DNA of 64,000 bases from Georgenia thermotolerans (GTDB lineage Bacteria > Actinomycetota > Actinomycetes > Actinomycetales > Actinomycetaceae): positions 1 through 64,000 of the forward strand of contig NZ_VUKF01000024.1 of NCBI RefSeq assembly GCF_009193185.1, read 5' to 3'. Below, piece by piece: positions 34,270 to 41,050 of the stretch (its first letter is position 1; every line of letters starts with the position of its first letter). The position numbers were made by a program, and so were the translations under genes. The notes below the pieces were generated by a model that was given only the letters and a program-made list of their open reading frames with translations, was not told where the DNA came from and made no database searches.

Positions 34270-35121
34270 ATGAACCCGCGCCGCTTCGCCCAGGTCGACG
34301 TCTTCTCCGCCGAGCCCTTCCGCGGCAACCCGGTCGCCGTCGTCGTCGACGGCGAGGGCATCAGCGACCACGACATGCAGGCGTTCGCCCGCTGGACGAA
34401 CCTGTCCGAGACCACCTTCCTGCTGCCGCCGACCACGCCGGAGGCGGACTACCGGGTGCGGATCTTCACCACCGACGAGGAGCTGCCCTTCGCCGGGCAC
34501 CCCACGCTCGGCTCGGCCCACGCCTGGCGCGCCGCCGGCGGCACCCCGCGCACGCCCGGCCGGCTCGTCCAGGAGTGCGCCGCGGGCCTGGTCGAGCTGC
34601 GCGAGCGCGACGGGCGGTGGGCCTTCGCCGGGCCGCCGCTGACGCGGTACGAGCCGGTCGACGAGGCCACCCTGGCCCGGGCCGTCGCGGGGCTGCGGCT
34701 GGACCCGGCGGACGTGCTCGACAGCTCCTGGCTGGTCAACGGGCCCGTGTGGATCGGGCTGCGTCTGGCCTCCGCGGAGCAGGTGCTCGCCATCCGCCCG
34801 GACTTCGGCCGGCTCGGCGACCTGTTCGTCGGCGTCGTCGGCCCCTACCCCGAGGACGACGGCGCCGCCGGCGGGGACGAGCGCCCCGACCTGGAGGTCC
34901 GCGCGCTCATGGGCACCGGCACCGAGGACCCGGTCACCGGCAGCCTCAACGCCGGCGTCGCCCGCTGGCTCATGGACACCGGCGAGGCCCCGGCGGCCTA
35001 CCTGGCCGCCCAGGGCACCGTGCTGGGCCGGGCCGGGCGGGTGCACGTGGCGGCCGAGGACGGCGAGATCTGGGTGGGCGGGGACACCGCGACCGTCGTC
35101 GAGGGCACCGTGCGGATCTGA
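34270..35121 (+). CDS. PhzF-family isomerase/epimerase
   Basis: 283 residues, full family length. FSAEPFRGNPVAVV and NLSETTFLLPP form the first active-site half with the conserved Glu (SETTF); FTTDEELPFAGHPTLGSAHAW and TGTEDPVTGSLNAGVARWL are family signatures of the duplicated diaminopimelate-epimerase-like fold. Members isomerise or cyclise small amino-acid-derived compounds; the physiological substrate outside phenazine synthesis is generally unknown. It stands alone between the amidohydrolase and the two-component genes. Confidence 0.9.
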   Translation: MNPRRFAQVDVFSAEPFRGNPVAVVVDGEGISDHDMQAFARWTNLSETTFLLPPTTPEADYRVRIFTTDEELPFAGHPTLGSAHAWRAAGGTPRTPGRLVQECAAGLVELRERDGRWAFAGPPLTRYEPVDEATLARAVAGLRLDPADVLDSSWLVNGPVWIGLRLASAEQVLAIRPDFGRLGDLFVGVVGPYPEDDGAAGGDERPDLEVRALMGTGTEDPVTGSLNAGVARWLMDTGEAPAAYLAAQGTVLGRAGRVHVAAEDGEIWVGGDTATVVEGTVRI

Positions 35122-35142
35122 GCGGCCGGATCCGAGGGTCGT

Positions 35143-35186
35143 CCCAGCCTCGCACCAGCGTGCTCCCAGGCAACCTCCAGCGACCG
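35143..35186 (+). promoter_or_regulatory. Four 11-bp direct repeats upstream of the response regulator
   Basis: CCAG recurs at 35144, 35155, 35166 and 35177, exactly 11 bp apart: CCCAGCCTCGC, ACCAGCGTGCT, CCCAGGCAACC, TCCAGCGACCG. One-turn direct repeats are how OmpR/PhoP-type regulators bind DNA. The array ends 4 bp before a likely -10 box (CACACT, 35191-35196) that is 7 nt from the response-regulator ATG, so it covers the -35 region. Autoregulation is inferred. Confidence 0.65.
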
Positions 35187-35203
35187 GCGCCACACTGGGA
35201 GCC

Positions 35204-35974
35204 ATGGACGCCACCACCACCTCCCGCTCCCCGCGCCGCCCCGCCGGGGAGAAGCCGGCCGAGGCCCAGCTGCTGGTGGTCGACGACGAGCCGAGCATCC
35301 GCGAGCTGCTCTCCGCCTCGCTGCGCTTCGCCGGCTTCGACGTCGTCACCGCCGAGGACGGCAACGCCGCCGTGCGCGCGGCGGCCCAGCAACGTCCCGA
35401 CCTCGTCGTCCTCGACGTCATGCTCCCGGACATGGACGGCTTCACCGTGCTGCGGCGCCTGCGCGCCCACGGCGACACCATCCCGGTGCTGTTCCTCACC
35501 GCCCGCGACGACATGACCGACAAGGTCCAGGGCCTGACCGTCGGCGGGGACGACTACGTCACCAAGCCGTTCAGCCTCGAAGAGGTCGTCGCGCGCATCC
35601 GGGCGATCCTGCGGCGCACCCGCCCGGCGGAGGAGGACGACGACGCCGTGCTGCGCTACGCCGACCTCGAGCTGGACGAGGACGCTCACGAGGTGCGCCG
35701 GGCCGGCCGGCTCGTCGAGCTCTCCCCCACCGAGTTCAAGCTGCTGCGCTACCTGATGATCAACGCCGAGCGGGTGGTGTCCAAGACGCAGATCCTCGAC
35801 CACGTGTGGGACTACGACTTCGCCGGCGACGCCGCGATCGTGGAGTCCTACATCTCCTACCTGCGCCGCAAGCTCGACTCCGCGGCCGCGCTGGGACTGG
35901 GCCCGGACGCCGACATCCGCCCCCTGATCCACACCCGCCGCGGCGTCGGCTACGTGCTCCGCCAGCAGAGCTGA
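35204..35974 (+). CDS. OmpR/PhoP-type response regulator
   Basis: 256 residues. The receiver domain (about 20-135) has the acidic DDE pair in LLVVDDEPSIREL, the phospho-accepting Asp in VVLDVMLPDMDG, and Thr/Lys in FLTARDD and VTKPFSLEE. The winged-helix DNA-binding domain (about 150-255) shows LSPTEFKLLRYLM and IVESYISYLRRKLD, then RGVGYVLR. The C-terminal part is close to the actinobacterial PhoP/TcrA type. It overlaps the kinase start (TGATG) and is preceded by an array of 11-bp repeats that it probably binds itself. Confidence 0.94.
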   Translation: MDATTTSRSPRRPAGEKPAEAQLLVVDDEPSIRELLSASLRFAGFDVVTAEDGNAAVRAAAQQRPDLVVLDVMLPDMDGFTVLRRLRAHGDTIPVLFLTARDDMTDKVQGLTVGGDDYVTKPFSLEEVVARIRAILRRTRPAEEDDDAVLRYADLELDEDAHEVRRAGRLVELSPTEFKLLRYLMINAERVVSKTQILDHVWDYDFAGDAAIVESYISYLRRKLDSAAALGLGPDADIRPLIHTRRGVGYVLRQQS

Positions 35975-37674
35975 TGCGGCGCCACCCGCGCGAGGGGCAC
36001 CACCCCCGCGAGCGGCACCCCGCCCGCGAGCGGTGGCGCGCCGTGCCGCTCAGCGCTCGGCTCGTCACGATCATCACGGTGCTGCTGCTCGTCGGGCTGG
36101 CCAGCGCGGGGATCACCACCCTGACCGTCCTCCACGCCCACCTCGTCCAGCAGGTCGACGACGAGCTGACCTCGCGCGGGGAGGAGCTCGCCGAGCGCAC
36201 CGTCGACCAGCTCGTCGCGGGCCGCGCCCAGCAGGCGATCCTGCCGTCGAACTACTACCTGGCGATCCAGCTCCAGGGCGGGCACACCGTCGAGATCCCC
36301 AACCCGCACCTGCAGCAGCAGCTCGGCACGCCCCGGCTGCCCTCCGTCGACCTCGACGACCTCGACCGCACCCCCACGCCGGTCACGCTGGACGGGAACG
36401 GCTCCCACATCCACTGGCGAGCGGTGACCTACCCGCTCAGCGCCGGCGGCCCCACAGTCGGCGCGGTCACGGTGGCCCTGCCCCTGGTGTCCGTGGACGC
36501 CACCATGGCGAGCACCGGCAAGCTGCTGGTCGTCTCCGGGCTGCTCATCGCGGCCCTGGGCGCCCTGGCCGCCTGGGCGGCGGTGCGCCGCTCGCTGCGC
36601 CCGCTGCGCGAGATCGAGGCCACCGCCGGCGCGATCGCCGCGGGCGACCTGTCCCGCCGCGTCCCGGCCCAGCCGCCGACGACGGAGGTCGGCTCGCTGG
36701 CCCACTCCCTCAACGTCATGCTCGCCCAGATCGAGCAGTCCTTCGCCGCGCAGCGGGCCTCGGAGCAGCGGATGCGCCGGTTCGTCTCCGACGCCTCCCA
36801 CGAGCTGCGCACCCCGCTGTCGACCATCCGCGGCTACGGCGAGCTGTACCGCATGGGCGGGGTCGCGGACGTCGGGCAGGCGATGAGCCGCATCGAGGCC
36901 GAGGCCAAGCGGATGGGCGCGCTCGTGGAAGACCTCCTCCAGCTCGCCCGCCTGGACGAGGGCCGCCCGCTGGACCTGCGCCCGGTGGACCTGACGGCGG
37001 TGGCGGCCGACGCCGTCGCCGACCTGCGCGCCGTGGCCCCCGACCGCGCCGCCCGGGTCGTCGCGCTGACCGGCGACGGCGCGCCGGCGCCGCTGACGGT
37101 GCGGGCGGACGAGAACAAGATCCGCCAGGTCGTCGCCAACCTCGTCGGCAACGTGCTCCAGCACACCCCGGCCGGCACCCCGGTGGAGATCGCGGTCGGA
37201 CTGCCCGAGGACGGCTGGGCGCTGCTCGAGGTCCGCGACCACGGGCCCGGCATCGCCCGGGAGGACGCCGACCGGGTCTTCGAGCGGTTCTTCCGCGTCG
37301 ACCTCTCGCGCACCCGCAGCTCCGGCGGCTCGGGCCTCGGCCTGGCCATCGTCGCCGCAATCATGGGCACCCACGACGGCGGCGTGCGGATCGTGCCCAC
37401 CCCCGGCGGCGGCACCACCGTGCAGGTCGCCATGCCGATCGCCGGGCCCCGGGAGAAGCCGCCCGCTCCGGCGCCCGCTCCCCCGGACGCCCCGGCGCCG
37501 GCACCGCCGGCCACCGGCGAGGCCGCCGCGGTCCTCCGTGACCCGCCGGCGCCCGCCCACGAGGCCACGCGCCGCGAAGGGCCCGACACCCCGGCGCCCG
37601 CCGCGGAGGGCGGACCGGGCCAGGCCGCGCCGTCGTCCCGGACGACGCCGGCGCGCACCCCGGACGCCGACTAA
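35974..37674 (+). CDS. Sensor histidine kinase of the OmpR-type system
   Basis: 566 residues. Two membrane segments (about 28-50 and 178-200) flank an extracellular sensor of about 125 residues. A HAMP domain, the phospho-acceptor box VSDASHELRTPLSTIRGYGELYR, the N box NKIRQVVANLVGNVLQH, and the G boxes DHGPGIA and GGSGLGLAIV follow. The last 74 residues are a Pro/Ala-rich cytosolic tail, not part of the kinase family. The N-terminus has three imperfect repeats of a HPRE/RER motif before the first membrane segment. The signal sensed is unknown. Confidence 0.92.
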   Translation: MRRHPREGHHPRERHPARERWRAVPLSARLVTIITVLLLVGLASAGITTLTVLHAHLVQQVDDELTSRGEELAERTVDQLVAGRAQQAILPSNYYLAIQLQGGHTVEIPNPHLQQQLGTPRLPSVDLDDLDRTPTPVTLDGNGSHIHWRAVTYPLSAGGPTVGAVTVALPLVSVDATMASTGKLLVVSGLLIAALGALAAWAAVRRSLRPLREIEATAGAIAAGDLSRRVPAQPPTTEVGSLAHSLNVMLAQIEQSFAAQRASEQRMRRFVSDASHELRTPLSTIRGYGELYRMGGVADVGQAMSRIEAEAKRMGALVEDLLQLARLDEGRPLDLRPVDLTAVAADAVADLRAVAPDRAARVVALTGDGAPAPLTVRADENKIRQVVANLVGNVLQHTPAGTPVEIAVGLPEDGWALLEVRDHGPGIAREDADRVFERFFRVDLSRTRSSGGSGLGLAIVAAIMGTHDGGVRIVPTPGGGTTVQVAMPIAGPREKPPAPAPAPPDAPAPAPPATGEAAAVLRDPPAPAHEATRREGPDTPAPAAEGGPGQAAPSSRTTPARTPDAD

Positions 37675-37702
37675 GACGGGCCGGGCGGCCGCCGCGAATG
37701 TC

Positions 37703-37741
37703 GAACGGCCGGGCGCCCCACCAAGGGACGCCCGGCCGTTC
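37703..37741. terminator. Bidirectional hairpin between kinase and ether-lipid operon
   Basis: GAACGGCCGGGCG (37703-37715) pairs with CGCCCGGCCGTTC (37729-37741); beyond one mismatch CCC/GGG pair too, leaving a 5-nt loop. It lies between the converging ends of the kinase gene (37674) and the alkyl-DHAP synthase gene (37783). Confidence 0.85.
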
Positions 37742-37782
37742 CGACCGAGCTCACCGCCGGCGCCGCAGCACCGGCGGCCCGC

Positions 37783-39471
37783 TCACCACTCCCGCTGGGC
37801 GGGGATGAGCGTGCCCGGGTTGAGGTTGCGGCCCGGGTCCACCCCGCGCAGCAGCGCGACCATGACGTCCGTGCCCGCCTCGGAGATGTCCTCCTCGAGC
37901 CAGTGCGCGTGGTCGGTGCCCACCCCGTGGTGGTGGGAGATGGTGGCGCCGGTGTCGACGAAGGACTGCTGGACCGCGCTCTTGACCTCCCAGTAGCGCG
38001 CGAGCTGCTCCTCGACGTCGTCCGTGCCGGGCGGGAAGGCGAACGTGAAGTACAGGCACGCACCGGAGTGATAGCTGTGCGAGAGGTGGCACATGATGAA
38101 GCCCTTGACCCCGAGCCGGTCGAACGCCTCGCGGGCCGCGCGCACGGTGCCGGAGTAGACGTCCATGAGCCTCGACCACGGCATCGCCGTCTCGGAGACG
38201 TCTGCGAGGCCGCCGACGTCGAGCAGGAAGTCGCGGATGTAGGGGGTGTCGAACTTCTTCTGGTCGTACAGGGCGCCGGGGCCGGTGCCGAGCTTGATGC
38301 CGCCGTGCGCCTTGACGATCTTGCCGACGATCGCCTTCTCGCGGGCCACGCGCTCCTTGCCGCCCTCGTAGCCGATGTAGGACAGGCACGCCTGCTCCAG
38401 GTCCCAGCCACGCCGCTCGAGGACGGCGAACAGGGCCTTGGAGACCTTGCCCTTGATCCCGCGGCTCTTCTTCTGCGTCGCGAGGGAGAACTGGGTCTCG
38501 TTGGCGTCGGAGACGCGGGTGACCGACGGGGCGGCGTCGGAGGCCGCGATCTCGGCCATCGCGGCCAGCCCGGCCGCCCAGGTCGGGAACAGGTAGGCGA
38601 TGATCTCGCGGTTCTCCGGCAGGCGGTGGACGTTGACCCACGCCTCGGTGATGACGCCGAGCCGTCCCTCGGAGCCGAGGATCATCTCGCGCACGCTGGG
38701 GCCGGAGGAGGTCGAGGGCAGCGGGCGCAGCACGACGACCTTGCCGGGCTGGACCATGCGCAGGCCGCGGGTGATGTCGGCGATGTCGCCGTACTTGTCC
38801 GACTGCATGCCCGAGGAGCGGGTGGCGATCCACCCGCCGAGGGTGGAGTGGCGGAAGCTGTCGGGCTGGTGGCCCATGGTCCACCCGCGCGCGCCGAGCT
38901 GGTCCTCCAGGTCCGGGCCGAGCACGCCGGCCTGTACCCGGGCCAGCCCGGCGGCCTCGTCGACCTCGAGCACCCGGTTCATCCGGCCCAGGTCGAGGGA
39001 GACGACGACGCGCTCCTCGTCGGCCGGCGGGGTGAGGGAGCCGGAGATGTTCGACCCGCCGCCGAAGGGGATGAGGACGGCGTCGGCGGCGACGACGGCG
39101 TCGACCACCGCCCGGACCTCGTCCTCGTCGCCGGGGTAGACGACGACGTCGGGCACCCGGGGCAGGTGGCCGGCGCGGATCTTGACCAGGTCGGCCAGGC
39201 CCTTGCCGTAGGTGTGGACCACCCGGTCGAGGTCGTCGGTGACGAGGTAGTCCTCGCCGACGGCGCGGCGCAGCGTGGTGGCCAGCTCGTCCCCCAGCCG
39301 GGTGGCGGGCACGGCGATGTCGTCGAAGGCCGGCGGCGGCGTGCCCGGGGCGTGCAGGTCGATGCCGACCTTGTCCAGCACGAACGGCGCCAGCTTGGGC
39401 TTGTCCTCGTGGTGGAAGGCGACGCCCTCCACCCCCCAGCCCCACCACTTCTGGTGCGTGACACCGTTCAC
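37783..39471 (-). CDS. Alkyl-dihydroxyacetonephosphate synthase (AGPS-like FAD enzyme)
   Basis: 562 residues from GTG 39471, which has GGAGGAGG upstream and overlaps the acyltransferase stop by 4 bp. The N-terminal FAD-binding (PCMH-type) domain shows VVVYPGDEDEVRAVV and PFGGGSNISGS. The C-terminal cap has SYHSGACLYFTFAFP and the HHHGVGTDHAHWL signature of alkylglycerone-phosphate synthases. The start KWWGWG also matches the family N-terminus. The enzyme exchanges the acyl group of acyl-DHAP for a fatty alcohol, forming the ether bond. A D-lactate/glycolate oxidase is an alternative, but the HHHGVG and KWWGWG motifs and the operon context favour AGPS. Confidence 0.88.
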   Translation of the reverse strand: MNGVTHQKWWGWGVEGVAFHHEDKPKLAPFVLDKVGIDLHAPGTPPPAFDDIAVPATRLGDELATTLRRAVGEDYLVTDDLDRVVHTYGKGLADLVKIRAGHLPRVPDVVVYPGDEDEVRAVVDAVVAADAVLIPFGGGSNISGSLTPPADEERVVVSLDLGRMNRVLEVDEAAGLARVQAGVLGPDLEDQLGARGWTMGHQPDSFRHSTLGGWIATRSSGMQSDKYGDIADITRGLRMVQPGKVVVLRPLPSTSSGPSVREMILGSEGRLGVITEAWVNVHRLPENREIIAYLFPTWAAGLAAMAEIAASDAAPSVTRVSDANETQFSLATQKKSRGIKGKVSKALFAVLERRGWDLEQACLSYIGYEGGKERVAREKAIVGKIVKAHGGIKLGTGPGALYDQKKFDTPYIRDFLLDVGGLADVSETAMPWSRLMDVYSGTVRAAREAFDRLGVKGFIMCHLSHSYHSGACLYFTFAFPPGTDDVEEQLARYWEVKSAVQQSFVDTGATISHHHGVGTDHAHWLEEDISEAGTDVMVALLRGVDPGRNLNPGTLIPAQREW

Positions 39472-40211
39472 GAAGCCTCCTCCTGCCGCTTGTTCTGGGG
39501 ATGGTTCGATCCGCCCTGCGGCCCGTCGGCGAGCACGTAGGGGGTCTGCATGGTGAGCATCGTGGCGACGCGGGCCTGCACGCGGGCGTTGAAGTCGCGG
39601 GCCTTCTCGCCGGGGTGGGGCCGCATGGGCCGGCCGATGAGCATCCGCACCGGCGGGCGGCCGGGCACCGGCCAGGACCGGCCCACCGGCATGGCCTCGG
39701 CGGTGCCGAGGAGCGCCACGGGCACGCACGGGACGTTCTGCCCCACGCACAGGGCGGCGGCACCGGGGGTGAAGCGCTTCATCTGCCCGTCCCGGGAGCG
39801 GGTGCCCTCGGGGAAGATCAGGATCGGCACCCCGGCGGCGAGCAGCCGGGCGGACATGCCCTTGCCGCGCCCGCCGCCGGTGCGGTGCACCGGGTAGGAG
39901 TTGAAGAACAGCGAGGTGGGCGCCTTCACCCACCACTGCTTGTAGAAGTAGTCGGCCGCGGCGGCCACGGCCAGGTGCGCGGTCAGCCGGCGCGGCAGCC
40001 CGGTGACGATCAGGGTGGCGTCCAGGTGGCTGGTGTGGTTGGCGACGACGACGAACGGTCCGCCGGCCAGCCCGTCGAGGTTGTCGGTGCCCTCGACGCG
40101 GACGTCGGTGGTGGTGCGCACCACCGAGCGCAGCACGAGGCGCTGGGCGAGGAACCGGGCCCACCGGTGCCAGCGCGCCCGGTAGCGGCGCAGGCTCATC
40201 GGGGCGCTCAT
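39468..40211 (-). CDS. PlsC-like acyltransferase, candidate DHAP/lyso-ether acyltransferase
   Basis: 247 residues. Acyltransferase motif I is NHTSHLDA (His-x4-Asp catalytic pair) and motif III FPEGTRSRDG, with the later VPVALLGTAEAMP. It belongs to the 1-acyl-glycerol-3-phosphate acyltransferase family, on the inner face of the membrane. In this operon it is the natural candidate for acylating dihydroxyacetone phosphate or for the second acylation of 1-alkyl-glycerol phosphate. Starts and stops overlap both neighbours by 4 bp (ATGA and GTGA). Confidence 0.87.
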   Translation of the reverse strand: MSAPMSLRRYRARWHRWARFLAQRLVLRSVVRTTTDVRVEGTDNLDGLAGGPFVVVANHTSHLDATLIVTGLPRRLTAHLAVAAAADYFYKQWWVKAPTSLFFNSYPVHRTGGGRGKGMSARLLAAGVPILIFPEGTRSRDGQMKRFTPGAAALCVGQNVPCVPVALLGTAEAMPVGRSWPVPGRPPVRMLIGRPMRPHPGEKARDFNARVQARVATMLTMQTPYVLADGPQGGSNHPQNKRQEEAS

Positions 40212-41050
40212 CGCCGGCTCCGCGAGAGCTGGGCGGTGACCCGGCGCACGGCCGGGCGCGGGCCGTGCTCGGCGAGGAACGCCAGCACCGCGAACCGCTT
40301 GGACGGCACCGAGCGCAGCCGGCCCTTCTCGACGTCCTGGAGGCACTCGGCGACGACGTCGTCGGCCTCCAGCCACAGCCCGCTGGGGATCGAGCTCGCC
40401 CGGATGCCGGCCCGCTCGTGGAACTCGGTGCGCACCCAGCCGGGCAGCAGCGTGGTCACCCGCACCCCGGTGCCGGCCAGCTCCAGCGCCAGGCTCTCGG
40501 AGTAGGTGCGCACCCAGGACTTGATCGCGGAGTACATCCCCATGGGGATCAGCCCGGCCACGGAGGAGACGTTGATGATGACGCCGTGGCCGCGGGCGCG
40601 CATCGCCCGGCCCGCCGCGCCGCCGAGCACGAGGACGGCGCGGACCATGAGGTCCAGGGCGCTCTCGTGCTCGGTGGTGTCGGGGTCGAGGAGGCGCACG
40701 TGCACGCCCCTGCCGGCGTTGTTGACCAGGACCTCCACGGGGCTGTCGGCGTCCTCGAGGCGGGCGGCGACGGCGGCGACGTCGCCGCGGTCGGCCAGGT
40801 CCGCGCGCAGCGTCTCGACGTCGACGCCGTAGCGCCAGCGCAGCTGCTCGGCGGTCTTGTCCAGGCGGGCCGCGTCCCGGGCGACGAGCACGAGGTCGCA
40901 GCCCCGGGCGGCCAGGGCGTGGGCGAAGGACAGCCCGATGCCCGAGGTGCCGCCGGTGATGAGCGCCCGCCCGCGCAGCACCGAGTCGCCCGGCGGCACG
41001 GCGCGGCGCGCCCCCACCGTCGGACCTCGCTGTCCGGTTCCCGTGCTCAT
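40208..41050 (-). CDS. Short-chain dehydrogenase, candidate acyl/alkyl-DHAP reductase
   Basis: 280 residues, classical SDR. TGGTSGIG (NADPH-binding), NNAG, the catalytic INVSSVAG Ser and MYSAIKSW Tyr-x3-Lys are all present; C-terminal residues 230-280 are basic and extra. In the ether-lipid route this enzyme would reduce the keto group of alkyl-DHAP to alkyl-glycerol-3-phosphate. It is translationally coupled to the reductase upstream and acyltransferase downstream by 4-bp overlaps. Confidence 0.88.
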   Translation of the reverse strand: MSTGTGQRGPTVGARRAVPPGDSVLRGRALITGGTSGIGLSFAHALAARGCDLVLVARDAARLDKTAEQLRWRYGVDVETLRADLADRGDVAAVAARLEDADSPVEVLVNNAGRGVHVRLLDPDTTEHESALDLMVRAVLVLGGAAGRAMRARGHGVIINVSSVAGLIPMGMYSAIKSWVRTYSESLALELAGTGVRVTTLLPGWVRTEFHERAGIRASSIPSGLWLEADDVVAECLQDVEKGRLRSVPSKRFAVLAFLAEHGPRPAVRRVTAQLSRSRR

